Positions 47,255 to 58,544 of a stretch of 64,000 nt of DNA are shown one piece after another; within the stretch, counting starts at the first letter, position 1, and every line of letters begins with the position of its first letter. Source of the stretch: Desmodus rotundus. Lineage: Eukaryota > Chordata > Mammalia > Chiroptera > Phyllostomidae. The translations under genes were made by a program, and so were the position numbers. A model generated the notes under the pieces. The model saw only the letters and a program-made list of their open reading frames with translations, was not told the DNA's origin and made no database searches. The stretch lies in contig NC_071390.1 in NCBI RefSeq assembly GCF_022682495.2, positions 150,698,583 to 150,762,582 on the forward strand, in the 5' to 3' direction.

Positions 47255-47875
47255 CGGCACGTTTCCGCTCAGGCAGTGAATTTCAAATTTAAGAAAAAAT
47301 AGTAACCTCTTTTAAACTAAACCTGCAAGAATAATGTATGTTGAAGGTCGTCATTATAAAAAAAAATGAATTAGTTAAAACCTTTTTACCTTTTATAAAA
47401 AGTTAGAAGTAGGAAGTTCAGTGTTGGAGCTTTACAGACAATTTTTTAAAACAACTGAAGATTTTTATTGTTGAAAACCAACAGGGTTTTCCAAATTCCC
47501 AAGAATCTATTAAATATCATTTAAAATTGACCTCATATGTTGCAGCTCCATCATCAATCAAATGGTCTAAGTTCATGCTTGTGGTTCTAAAATAGGTTTC
47601 TGCTTTAACTGAGAATTTCACATTATTAGTATTTCACCATCTATGTGATATATATGCTAGTCATGGTTGAAATGATTCCTAAAAGAATATAGAACTTTTC
47701 TAAATGTTCACAGTGATGCTGGCTTGCACAGTTGAGGAAGAGATGATGAGGTGGCTATAGCAGCAGTTCTGGAAGGAGCAATGTCTGGGACAAAATTTTG
47801 CAAACAAAAGCCCAACTGTCTACCCTTGCATTCCGACACTCCGCACCAACTTTTCCTCCAAGGGCAGAGAGAGGC
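47255..47875. other. Unique AT-rich sequence
   Basis: Nothing assignable. Confidence 0.35.
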
Positions 47876-47879
47876 AGCT

Positions 47880-48110
47880 GTCCCTGGTGGACTGCTGTCT
47901 GAGCAGTAACCTTTACACCCAGACTCCACCTTCTTCAGGGCGTGTTTACCAGGACCGCACCTGGGAGGTATTTACGGGCCAGGCGTGGCAGCAGTACACA
48001 TCACTTGTGCCCGCAGTCGGTCACATGGCCATTCCTACCTACAGGGGAGGCTGGGGCCCACTGGCCGGCTGTGTGCCCAGGCAGAAGAGGAAAGCACTCT
48101 GAACCCAGCT
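47880..48110 (+). repeat. Ancient repeat, family 'A' of this window, copy 3
   Basis: 'tatttacgggccaggcgtggcagcagtacacatcacttgtgcccgcag', 'ggtcacatggccattcctacctacaggggaggctgggg', 'ggctgtgtgcccaggcagaagagg' share the order of the copies at 3280 and 29720. Confidence 0.6.
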
Positions 48111-48279
48111 GTCACTCTCTGAGATCTGAACGCATTTCTTAGGAAACCTGGTTCCAGGCAGAGTGCAGTGGGAGTAGACTGGAAGATGCAAACACGAGAG
48201 CCATCTGGGTGGGAATTCGCAGCATTTAGTGACGGGCTGGGTGGGGAAGTAGAAAAACAAGAATAGCACTGACGGTTTC

Positions 48280-48478
48280 CTAACCTCTCCTGTGTCTGTC
48301 CTTTTTAGGCTCTGTGAAAATTGCTCCTATAAAGCAACTGGATAAGGCTCTGAATAGTTTATCTGTTGCAAAGTTGTTCTGCAACAGCGACCCATTAACT
48401 CACAAGATGCATGTAAACCAGCTTTTCGCATCCACTCTAGACCATTTGTATTTTCACAGGGATCATAGTCTGATTTGA
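48280..48478 (+). other. Candidate 3' splice site and exon-like open frame
   Basis: A branch-point-like CCTAACC (A at 48283) lies 25 nt before AG at 48307-48308, with a continuous pyrimidine-rich tract between, so the acceptor looks strong. Downstream the frame from 48309 stays open for about 55 codons to TGA near 48476, including QLDKALNSLSVAKLF and HKMHVNQLFASTLDH. No family recognised. No clear donor. It sits against a possible CNE, so conserved non-coding sequence is an alternative. Confidence 0.25.
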
Positions 48479-48479
48479 A

Positions 48480-48960
48480 GGAGAGTGTCATCTAATTAAT
48501 ATTAATTAACATAGCAAGTACAGTACTATTAGAAATACATTAAAGGCCTTTACAATGAAGCAAAGTTGTGAAATGGCATGCTAATTTAGTGTGTGGGCAC
48601 TGGAAGAACTATTATCTATGCAAAAATAGTTAGAAAAGAATCAGCCCGACGATTAGGTTGCTAATGGTTTGGGCCTGGGAGGAAACACTGCGTTGCAATT
48701 CTTGGCTCTGAGGCGGGGTCAGGAAGGTCAGTAGCCCAGCGTTGACCTTTGTGTTTGGAATCTTTCACACAGACTCGCCAGACTGTTGTAATTTGGTGAG
48801 CCCAACAGCAGAAATGTAGGCAGCAGTGTCTGCGCCTGAACTTTAAACCTCCTGAGTCGTTCGTCCTTTATGATAGTAATTAGCATCGCTCGGGATCCAA
48901 AGCAGAGTAGCCACCTAAGACCTACCATATTAATCTAAATTAAATCGATGAGCGACCAGG
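48480..48960. other. Candidate conserved non-coding element
   Basis: Repeat-free. It carries the perfect 16-bp palindrome taattaatattaatta (48493-48508), then 'aatggcatgctaatttagtg', 'gattaggttgctaatgg', and 'ttatgatagtaattagcatcgctcggg' followed by 'attaatctaaattaaatcgatg'. The homeodomain-like cores and retained CpGs resemble a developmental enhancer. Confidence 0.3.
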
Positions 48961-49139
48961 AGAACCCCACTGGGAAGGTGGGGGTGGGCAGCTGACCGGC
49001 CCAGCTGTGCACCTCTGTATACGGTTTATCTAGAAGTCTGTTCGGAGGTGATTTTTCCCCAAGGGTGGTATATCTGATAGAATGAGAGAATTTCAGCAAC
49101 ATTAATATGATCACATGCTTCTCAAGTGCCTAGGTTCTC

Positions 49140-49640
49140 CAGTCCCTTTAAACCCATAGGTTTTTTTATTCTTTATTTCTTCTCCTGATGATGAAGTAAT
49201 AAATGTCATTTTAAAATCAGGGCCAATGGTATTTTTCAAAATTAAGCAATATCTGCTTTATGGTAGAAAACTATGAAGCTAAAAATTTTAAATCAACTTA
49301 ATCCAGTCACCTAGAGATAATGACTGTAGGTGTTTATTCTTAGGCATGTATACATAGGGCTTAAATACAAATTCACCTTTATATCAGGAGTACTTCCCAA
49401 GTTACTTTCAAAAATGTGCCTTTAATAGTTGCATTATACCCTAAGATCTATTATTTGTTTAAGCAGTCCCTATTTTTGGACATTTCAGTTGTTTCCAGAT
49501 TTTGAACATCCTTGTGCTTAAATCCTTGTCCTTATCTTTGATTACTTCCTTAGGCTAAAATCATAGAAATGGAATTACTAGGTCAAAGGCTACAAGCCTT
49601 TTTAAGGCTCCTGGTGACTCTGAGTCACCTTGCACCCCAG
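49140..49640 (-). mobile_element. Old L1M fragment, antisense
   Basis: 'ggtgtttattcttaggcatgtatac', 'gttgcattataccctaagatc', 'ggacatttcagttgtttccagattttg' and 'tagaaatggaattactaggtcaaaggc' correspond to the complement of L1M 3' sequence. Confidence 0.8.
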
Positions 49641-49644
49641 GAAG

Positions 49645-50485
49645 TTTGCAGAAGTTTATTCCCATCATCTGAGTGTGAGAGAGCCTATCCGACCAGCATC
49701 ATTTCAGCATCGAGTATTACTCTCTTCGAGTGGGAGTTGGAACATTCACGCAGGGCTGTCCCTTCTTGAGCGTTCGGGGCTGCTCTGCTTCATAACTGGC
49801 CACCTCAAGACACATTGTGTGGGATTATGACTGCCCTTAGCCTGCAGGCTGACAAGGATGGACACAGACCATCTCAGCTGTGTCCAGGGTGAGCGCATGC
49901 CTGACACAGTTCTTCATGAGCCAGGTCAGGCTGCTGTGAGGTTCGCTCAGTGTGTATGTCCTGAGCGCCCTTCGGGGGCGCTGCCTTTGGCCTCCAGAGC
50001 TGATATGCTGGGTCTCTTGTCTGGGAGTGTCTGTGTAGCGACAAAGGAAACCCCAAGCGTGAAAACTGCACATCATGAGCCCAGAGGAGTTTTCCTGCTG
50101 ACAGAGAATTGATGGACTGAATGGAAATCACTCTGACTGGAGTGATCCTGTCCACTCAGGATGAATTGGGGAGAAATCAGCAGAAGGAAATTGGCCTCTG
50201 AAGTGTAAGAACATTGGATTATTGCCGTCAGGAGCAATGCTCGTCAGGGACATTGCGTTTTTGCCTTATTTCAGATCTCACAGTATTTGGAACAGTGTCG
50301 GAGTGCGATAGGGTTTAGAGCTATCTTCCTCTGCAAGTACATTTCTACTTATTTACCTTTGCATTTAGTAGTTACAAATAATAGACTTACAATAGTTTAT
50401 AATGCTTGGTTTATTTTGTAGCAATATCAAAATTTTACCAACTTTTTCCTAAATGCTTAACAATGCCACAGAAATCAATGAACTC
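49645..50485. other. Unique sequence
   Basis: No gene. It contains a GC-rich hairpin at 49964-49982 (7-bp arms agcgccc and gggcgct around ttcgg). Confidence 0.4.
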
Positions 50486-50489
50486 ATTT

Positions 50490-51010
50490 CAATCAATGTG
50501 TGTCCGGTCCTATCACAGGGTTAGCCCTGGGGCTAGAACAGTGAATAAGTCCAACAAGCCTCCGCCGTCCTGGAGCCTGTGTGTTTGTGGGAGGACAATG
50601 CACAAATACGTAGTGTGTCGCATTCTGACAATAACTTTGGAGAGAAATAGAGCAGGGTGTGGGGAGGGTACAGAATGGAGTATGAGTGCGCTGTTTTATA
50701 TGGGGTGGTCAGGAGAGGCCTCCCTGAATAAGAGACATTTATGAACAGATCTGAAGAGAACAAGGCAGGGAACCTTTTGGATTTGGGGGGATGAGGTAGC
50801 CAGTAGAGGGGACAAACCTGACGTGGTGGCTTGCTTGGTCTATACCAGGAGGTAGAATGAGCAAGTAGGGGTGGGAGGAGAGGTGGCAAGGCACGGGGCA
50901 GACAAGCCCTGGCTGGCCTTCATAGAGGCTGTGGCTTTGGCTCTGTAGAGAGGGTCACAGAGGGTTTAGAGCAGAGAAGTGGCATGATTGGGTCACAGTT
51001 TTTGTTGGTA
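50490..51010 (-). mobile_element. L2 LINE, antisense, long copy
   Basis: 'gggttagccctggggctagaacagtgaataag', 'gagagaaatagagcagggtgtgggg', 'ggtggtcaggagaggcctccctgaataagagacatttatg' and 'gagcagagaagtggcatgattggg' make a clear reverse-complemented L2 3' region. Confidence 0.88.
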
Positions 51011-51014
51011 GCAG

Positions 51015-51545
51015 AGGTGGTTTATCCCCCAGAACAGGAGGAACGTGAGAGTACTTGGTCCAGGTGCAGAGCTGGGTAGATGGCAGGTGGGAACATGGAA
51101 GGCCTCATCTGCTGGCATCTACTGCTTGGTGAAGGGGAAGCAGGGGGGCGCCAGCCTGCAGTGAGGTTGGGAGAGGGGAGGGAGCGAGGTAGTGATCTGG
51201 GAGGGGGTGGCTGAGAGGAGAAATGAGGATTCATATGGCTGTGCATACCATCATTATCAATCACTTGAGTAAAGGACCAGTAATATAAACTTTATTTTTG
51301 AGATTGTTTTCAAATTTTCCTTTAGCCGGTTGCTTCTGCAGCCTTCAACCTATAGCCTTGGCCAATATTCTTTGCCAATCTTGACACATTACAATTCTAG
51401 GAGTTTTGTTATGGGGGAAAAAGGGGCCAAACATAGGTTTACAGTTCCTCATGTGGAAAATAATACAGTAATTAGTAAATAATAACATAAGAATAAACTC
51501 AGTGTTTCGTGTACTCACAACTGTAAACCTACTTTTTCCCCACCC
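51015..51545. other. Unique or unassigned sequence
   Basis: The first 230 bp continue G-rich, possibly as further L2. The remainder is unassigned. Confidence 0.35.
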
Positions 51546-51549
51546 TGTA

Positions 51550-51745
51550 TAAGGACTAAAATCCTGGACTAATACAGCTGGAAAGGGCCTTAGAGATCCC
51601 GTGGTCCAGTCCCTTTATTTTACAGACTAGAGATGAGAACCTGCCAGTGAGACGGAGTGACCTGCCCAGGGCACAGAACTCGTGGGTCGTAAAGCAGCCC
51701 TCAGATCCCATCCCTGACTCCCAACCCGGGGCTCTTTATATGAAA
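51550..51745 (-). mobile_element. MIR-type fragment, antisense
   Basis: 'acagctggaaagggccttagagatcccgtgg', 'ttttacagactagagatgagaacc' and 'gacctgcccagggcacagaac' match the complement of a MIR-type repeat core. Confidence 0.7.
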
Positions 51746-52317
51746 ACAAATCGCTCTTTGTTTTTCCCAAAAGTTAACTTTAAAAAACTTAATAGTAGGA
51801 ATGTCAGATATTTTTGAGTTCCTTTTCTGATGGAATCTAACTGGTTTAGCTTTAAAAGGTACCTGAAAGCTGGGGCAAATACTTTTTAAAATTGTATTGA
51901 GGCTCCTGAAATACACATAGCACCTACCATTTCATTTTTCATGTTACATATAGATATAAAACAGCATCATCATTGTCATTAGAAATTTGGGCTCGTTACT
52001 TCACCATTTCACACAGCATGTTTTTATTTAACTAGTTATTATTATTCATCCCCTCACTCCTTGTTTTTTTTAAAATATGCGATTGAAATGTTTTCCACGT
52101 TTATTTTTAGTGGGTGAAGTGTGGTCCATGTGGTCACATTGCATAACCACCCTTATCCCTGGATAATTGCCCTTTTTATTTTTAGGGAGCAGAAAATAGC
52201 CTATTGTGTTATAGTCAGTGGGGCCCACCCAAACATGAGCATTATGTAAGAACTTTTGCTTCTTTCTCTTAGGGAAGCGAATGAGGATGGAAGCAAGAGG
52301 GAGGAAAAGATTTTGAT

Positions 52318-52553
52318 TTTTTTTTATCTTCACCCAAGGACATGCTTACCAATTTCAGAGAGAGGGGAAGGGAGGGAGAAAGAGGAAGAAAATATCGATG
52401 TGAGAGAGAAACATCGATCGGTTGTCTCCTGCACACACTCTGACCTGAGACCGAGCCTGCACCCTAGGCATGTGCCCTGACCGGGAATCAAACCCACATC
52501 CTTTTGGATTATGGGTCAGTGCTCCAACCAGTGGATCCACATCGGCCAGAACG
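52318..52553 (-). mobile_element. Ves SINE, antisense, with target-site duplication
   Basis: Reading the minus strand: 'ctggccgatgtggatccactggttggagcactg', B box 'gggtttgattcccggtcaggg', 'gaccgatcgatgtttctctctcacatcgat', a pyrimidine tract and 'ggtgaagataaaaaaaa'. Flanking words agattttgat (52308-52317) and agattgtgat (52554-52563) differ at one base and are probably the duplication. Same long subtype as the copy at 20048. Confidence 0.93.
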
Positions 52554-52564
52554 AGATTGTGATC

Positions 52565-53925
52565 ATTTTTCAATGTTCTGAAATACCATCTTGGGTAACA
52601 TTCATGGTTCTTCAGGTACCCTAAGAAACATATACAAAAACAAACATACACGCCCAAATTAAAACTAAATGTTCCAGAAAGCGACAAGTATATGTTGTCT
52701 TTCACCTCTCTTCTAATTAGGACCTCTGACTTATCTCTAACACGACTCATTAATTTTTATCTAGTATAGAGAAGATTTAGAATACTCATGGCTGAAGAGC
52801 TCGGGAGTTTTAGCTAGATAAAAATTTTGCACAGTGAAGCATTGGGGTTTTGAAAACCTATGTAAAGATTTTGAAGACTTTTTAAAGATTCACATTCTAA
52901 CAGTATATACAGTTTGTCCATTATTTCTTAATAGTCTTGAACCCTAAAAAATGAAACTGTTAGTGCGGGACAGATATAGTCTTGCTTTCTGCTCCTGTAT
53001 TGTCCAGGATGCTAACCAAACAGCTAAATTTGTGACATCAGATTTGTGTCCATGGCAATGAACTGTAATGTTACAAACATTGGATTATTGAGTGGTTCGG
53101 GATGAAGGTTAAGGACGATTCCTTTTTGAACAGGATCATCCAAAACCAACACCAAGGGGAATATTATCAGAGCTGCTTCCAGCAGCGTGTCCTTTTCAAG
53201 AACTGTTCTCATCACGCTGAGAGCTTTGTTTTATTTCGTGAGGGGTTTTATTTATTTTTTGTTGTTATTGCTTAATGTTTTAATTTTGTTTGGTTGGTTT
53301 ATTTATTTACCCCTTCCCCCATGTCTCCCAGAGGTGATGGGGCACAAATGGTTATTTTTAGTAATAGAAGCCCCCTCTGTTAAGAAGCTGTCTCCGCCTC
53401 CATTTAATTTTTCCTGCACACATAACAGTTATTTTGGAACTGTAGTCAGAAACATCTGTACTCTGTGCTGGACGAACATCTGCCTTCCTACAAGAGCTGC
53501 TGGCCCTCCCTGCGTTAGATAAAGCCACTCTGCTCTCTGAAAGGCCCTGGAGAACGGAGAGTGTAGGAAGAGAAGTCCACTGATTCTTTAACCCAGAGTG
53601 CCTCTCTGTGGCCTGAGTAAGTTACTACAGAAAGAAGATGAAAGTATCTAAACTCTTTACCGGTTTACTCTCTGTTCCTGCCCCCGCCTTCCCAAATTCA
53701 TGAAGTTTTTAAAGGCGAAATCTATTTTCATGAATGTACTATTTGATGACATAGTATGAATACAGGACTTCTGAGAGCACACAGAGTTTTGTTACCATCT
53801 CGGAAGATACGCCAGTGTTTGCACGCACTGTATTTGAGGTGTTTTTCTAATAGTGATGGAAGACATGTGCTGATCAGTTTACATGGTCTTATCTGAGCTG
53901 CCCAATATTGACAACATGCATTTGA
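52565..53925. other. Unique sequence
   Basis: No gene recognised. A 63-codon minus-strand frame (53024-53215) and a 111-codon plus-strand frame (53187-53522) lack domains. Confidence 0.35.
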
Positions 53926-53929
53926 GAGA

Positions 53930-54150
53930 TGCCGCTTCTCTTGGGAAGCCCGCCCTGCCTCTGCTTACCCCAAAGGTTGGATTAGTTGTTTGTTTGTTTG
54001 TTTGACTTTTCTGTACCCCTTACTAGGTTGTAAATTCCTTCAAGGCAAAGCTGTTTTGTCCTTCAGCTGGGTGTTCACAGTGGACAGCACAGTGCCTGGC
54101 ACATAGTGGGTCCTCATTAAGTGCGGGCTGAATGACAGGTGTTTGAGGAC
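53930..54150 (+). mobile_element. L2 LINE 3' end
   Basis: 'gccgcttctcttgggaagcccgccctgcc', '(gttt)n', 'taggttgtaaattccttcaaggcaaagctg', 'acagtgcctggcacatagtgggtcctcattaagtg' read in sense L2 order. Confidence 0.88.
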
Positions 54151-54154
54151 CCAC

Positions 54155-54635
54155 TGTGGTGGGTCAGAGGTATAGAATCTATAATCTTAGCCTGTGTCCT
54201 GCCCATGCAAGTATATAGTTAGTCTTTATTACTGTGTTTTTCTGTACTTACTCTTTGGAAATTACCTTAAATATAGTGAGCTTTGCTTAATGAGAAACTG
54301 AGGTAGCAAATAATAGACCCCGTAATAAAGCTGGACATTTTGACATAGTTCCTCTCCTCCCTCCTGATTTTGCTGGCTTCGGGTTTGTTTTGCTAAATCA
54401 TTAGCTTGTAATGTCTACTTTTTATTCAAAACATCTGCCACCCAGTACTACACTAGTAGTTTTCTAATGAAAAGAGCAAAAACATCCTGCGTATCCTAAC
54501 AGTAGGGAATGCTGAGTTATGCTAGTCCAGGGCACAGGGGCCCCCTCGCCACTTTTTGATTGTCCACGTACCATCTGCATTGAAACATGCAATATAGGAG
54601 GAAATACTTTTTTTAAGGTGCTTTGAAAATTGAGC
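54155..54635. other. Unique sequence
   Basis: Nothing assignable. Confidence 0.35.
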
Positions 54636-54639
54636 TGAA

Positions 54640-54765
54640 TTCCACCCATTCAACGAACATTTGCTCATCTCCTAGTGTGTGAGTGGCACGGTGCTAGGAT
54701 CACAGGCGTATAAGGCAGGCCTCCCTGGACAGCGCGGGAGGCGGAGGGAGCCCCGGGCAGTACTG
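54640..54765 (-). mobile_element. L2 LINE fragment, antisense
   Basis: 'cattcaacgaacatttgctcatctcctagtgtgtgagtggcacggtgctagg' is the complement of the L2 3' end. Confidence 0.7.
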
Positions 54766-55129
54766 ACGGCTGTGCTCACAGAGGCCGACTGGCGGGGAGA
54801 GCAGTGCTTATGAGTCTCCGAAAACACTGCGTAGGTTGAACTCAAGGCCTTTTCAGTGTAAGTGGAAATGCCCTTGTGTGTTGTGAAGCCAAACTGAGAA
54901 CAGTGTCTTCTTGGATTACAGGAAAAAAACAGGCAAATAATGTCACATACCACACTCAAAAATATTTACCATAATTTGGACAAGGCAAGAAAAGGAACGC
55001 TTGGAGGTTAAGTGTGGCCAGCAAAAATCAGAGACCCTGACTTTCTTACCTCCCCCTTCCCCAGTGTAGACCACTGAGAGGCTTTCCAAAAACTCTGAAC
55101 CTTCCCTGTCCAGACTCTTACAAAAGCTG

Positions 55130-55390
55130 TACCTTCTGCCTGGAATAGTCACTGCCCCTCCACCCCCAGTCCAACCCTTCCCCTCGCCCTGGAGGAGCGC
55201 CTCTCCTAGCGCTCTGTGGCTCCCCATCACAGCACCTGCCTGGACGGACACCGCTCTCCTGCTCCCCCACCTGTCTCCCCTGCAGGACTGGGAGCTGCAG
55301 GGCAGGGCGTGTGGGGGCTAAGCCGGCACCTAGCGCTTGCTGGACACTTTCTGTCTTAAAGAAGATGTGTTCATTAAATTAGGTGATTCA
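55130..55390 (+). mobile_element. L2 LINE 3' region, GC-rich
   Basis: 'cttctgcctggaatagtcactgcccctcc', 'tctcccctgcaggactgggagctgcagggcagggcg', 'ggcacctagcgcttgctggacac' and 'gtgttcattaaattagg' follow L2 sense order. Confidence 0.7.
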
Positions 55391-55394
55391 TTCG

Positions 55395-56165
55395 TTCCCA
55401 GTGGCTTTCCAGTGCTGTGTCTCTTCATGTGATGTCAGAAGACCAGATATTTCTCAGCTGGGACGAAGAGACAAGCACTTGTCATGTAGGAGAGAGGACT
55501 ATAAAACCCTCTCTGCACAGAACCGAAGCAATGTGCTTTCCTTCAGTAATAAACCTGGGGAGTTTCTTAGAGGAGAGGAGCGTGTGTTGTTTTAAATAAG
55601 AAGAAAGATACACAGTCTGGGATCTGCCCGAGGGCCTGTGTGCTCCCCTATAGGTGGGCTGATGATCTCACAGGCCCCTCCAGCAGACGTCGTTCTAGGA
55701 AGCCGCACTGTGAATACTATAAAACCATCCCGTTACTGCCAGAATTCCACAGGACGTGTATTACGAGTTTGTAGAGTACTTAGGAATAGTTTAGAAGAAA
55801 AAAAGAAACTATCTTTGCAGTAGCCTCTAGTATGCAAGACCTAAGTGATTTTTGCTGATTAAATGATTGAGAAAAAAACTAATAATTACATGGGAAATAT
55901 ACTCGCAGTTGACGGGATTTTTAAGAAGGAAAGGGAGAACTCTGTAAGGGCACAAGTGGACATTTATTGTGAGAACATGTTATTTGAACAGCCCTGTTAT
56001 TTTTTGCGTGGAAAACGGCTCCTGAATCTATGGTGAAAACCCCTTGCAGTAAGACAAGTAGGCCATGGAGCCAGCATTGCTATATTTACAGGCCAGCGCT
56101 TGGTAAGTGCCGTAGTCTGAGGAAGTGTCTTTTTGAAATTCAGTAACAGAGTTTCGGGAAATTAC
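55395..56165. other. Unique sequence
   Basis: No recognisable coding or repeat signal. Confidence 0.35.
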
Positions 56166-56169
56166 TGGA

Positions 56170-56460
56170 AGGTGTGACGAAAGAACCGCCCGTTGGAAAT
56201 GTGCCCGTCGATTGGATGGCTGCTTTCTGGGGCTCTAACAGCGCTCCGACGCCGAACTGCGAATGTGTTTGTTGTCAGCGCGGCCGCCATTTGGAACCGG
56301 TGCGGCGGCTCTGCAGCTCCTTTCTGGGTCGCAGTCGAAGTGGGGTGGAGTGCAGCCTAGCGGGGCCCCTTCCTGTCATAAATAAGATTACTTTCATTTC
56401 ACTTGTGGAGTGTGCTATTCCGCAGAGTAATGAATTTCCTCTGTGCCTTTGAGCACATAA
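56170..56460. promoter_or_regulatory. Isolated CpG-dense segment with YY1-like site
   Basis: I count 19 CpG in 56178-56362 (185 bp), far above the surrounding AT-rich, CpG-poor DNA. It contains a NotI-type GCGGCCGC word and gccgccatttgg, close to the YY1 consensus GCCGCCATTTTG. Downstream, 'cataaataagattactttcatttcacttgtgg' and 'cattagctttctctctc' look CNE-like. It could be an orphan CpG island, enhancer, or promoter of an unannotated transcript. No gene body is seen nearby. Confidence 0.35.
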
Positions 56461-56489
56461 ACATGGTTTTCATTAGCTTTCTCTCTCTC

Positions 56490-56507
56490 AAAAAAAAAAA
56501 AAAAAAA
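56490..56507. repeat. Poly(A) tract, 18 bp
   Basis: It follows a CTCTCTCTC tract directly. No retroelement body could be read upstream, so this is probably simple sequence. Confidence 0.9.
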
Positions 56508-56509
56508 GG

Positions 56510-57970
56510 CAGGGGACAGGGAGGTGGAAGGAGGAAAGAGAATCTGAGCAAAATTAATAGATGTCAATTAACTCCATAAATGCAGGTGGACTTTTTGCCA
56601 AGTGGCTGGAACATGCTTGCGAGCAGCACCAAAAAGGCACTGTTGGTCCCTCTGAAGAGCTACGCAAGTGCAATGGATACAGAGTTCTAGAGGGACACGG
56701 AGTTCATCCTACACGAACAAAGAAACAAAGACAGAGAGAGAGTGTTTAAGAGAATGTTGTTTTTGAAATCTTGTTTTAAGGACTACATCAACAAGTCCTT
56801 CAGATAATCCTGTGGCTTCTGGAATTTTGGAGGACAACATATGTGTCTCTTAGCGCAATCTCTGCATCCACCTCTGCTTTGGCCATGGGTCTGTGTATGT
56901 GTGTATGTGATTCTATGCTAATAAGACATCCCAGCCTTTCCCAATTTCAGACGGACCCCCTTGAGATTTGTGAGTCGAGCAGTTCACAGTGTTCAGCGTG
57001 CAGTTGTTCAGTTCTAGGGTTTGAACCTCTTGTCAAAGGGCGGCCCATTGCAGCAGGGCCGGCCCCGCTTGCTGCCAGTGCCTCCTTGCACCTGGAAGCT
57101 AGTTAGGGTCCGCTGACCCTTTGACTTCTGACAGGATCTTTTTTGTGTTTGTTTTGCTATTATTTTTTGGAAATTTGGAGGCAATGAATGGAGTCTACTA
57201 AAATCATCCCAGAGAAGGAATTAAGCAATTAATGAAAAAAAAAGGTCTAAAATTGGTTTTTCACAATTACTTCTGATGAAAGAGCCCCACATCTGTCTTT
57301 CCAGAATCTTTTTCTGTCCTCCAACATCAATGTCTGTTTCCACTGCCGATTCATCGTCTATCGTGTGCCTTTTTATACCTCCAGAGAGGAAAAAATAATA
57401 CTGCTCTGAAAGCATCAAGAAACTGAATTCTGGGCCACAGGTTGTAACTGACAAGTCACTGATGACAAACCTTAACCCCATAAAGACGCTTGATGCATTT
57501 CACAGGGAGGTGTCTCCAGCCCCGATTCGACCTCCTGGATAGGCGCCCCTGTTGCAGTTTAGCTGTGCAGCTGGTTTCCATTTGCAACGAGAAGGACGGA
57601 GTTGTTTAAGGAGCTGGTGCCTCTCGTAGGTGAAGGCCGCTGGGCTGAAACGAGTACAACACACAGCAAGAAACCTTGAAAACAAGCTTCCATTTCACTT
57701 AGCTGTAGCACAGGAAATTATTTCTGGCTTGTTTTTGTTGTGACAGAACATTGCGTATTAAAAATTCCCTGTAGTTGTTTAATATTTGCTTGGTAGTGCA
57801 CTAGTCCCTAATCAAGTCCTTCTCTTCGGTAAATCATGTCAACTCTGTCGCTATTTTGATTGGAAGCATGAAGAGTAACGCTGAAAATCTCCCAGGACAG
57901 TAAGCCTGTGCAGCTGTGGAAGGCTGGAGCTATTTACTGGTATTATTAAAGGAACCTGAGTGACTTCTTG
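56510..57970. other. Unique sequence
   Basis: No repeat named. The minus-strand open frame at 57221-57481 contains a protein-like acidic stretch but no known domain and no splice context. Confidence 0.35.
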
Positions 57971-57974
57971 TTGC

Positions 57975-57995
57975 GGGGGGGGGGGGGGGGGGGGG
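57975..57995. repeat. Uninterrupted run of 21 G
   Basis: Simple repeat. Could form a quadruplex on the plus strand. Such runs are also prone to length error in sequencing. Confidence 0.95.
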
Positions 57996-57999
57996 CTAA

Positions 58000-58540
58000 A
58001 ATGGAGTGAAATTCATAAAGTGCACAGAGATTTAGAATGAAGGTTCTATTATGAGCACAGTCCCCTAACAATGTCCTCATAGACACAGGTCCAGCATAGT
58101 AAGAATTGGTCCCCCAATTGGCATTCTGCGGTCCTTTGCCCTTTTTTAGAGGGAACAGTAGAGTCCAAATGTAAAATATGAAATTAGATATATTTTGTGC
58201 TTAGAGCAACATTTGAGCGGAATGCTCTTTCAAGTACTCTGTAGAAACAGGTAGCACCTTTGTTTCCTAAAGGCATTTTGAAGAGTTTGCCATTAATGTT
58301 TCGAAGCCTTAATTCTCCTGAAAACAGAAGAAGTAGAGAAATTTTAAATTTTCATTGGGTAAAGATGTGATGACTAGACTGCCTCCTGTTGTCAGGGTTT
58401 TAAGGAGCATCCTCAGGGCACAAGGGATGTGCCAGAGGGGCTGGGCCCCAAGGAACAGGATAAGGAAGCAAGGGAAGTGAAAACTGTTGCTTGGGAGCTG
58501 AGACAAGTACCACACCTAAGGCGGTTCTTTTCCAGAATGT
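58000..58540. other. Unique sequence
   Basis: Nothing assignable. Confidence 0.35.
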
Positions 58541-58544
58541 TTCT

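Noticed and set aside
52355..52750. 131-codon minus-strand frame
   Set aside because: It reads mainly through the Ves SINE body. Similar peptides arise from the Ves copies at 20048 and 60563.
57221..57481. 86-codon minus-strand frame with an acidic stretch
   Set aside because: No known domain, no splice signals, and several other frames are open nearby.
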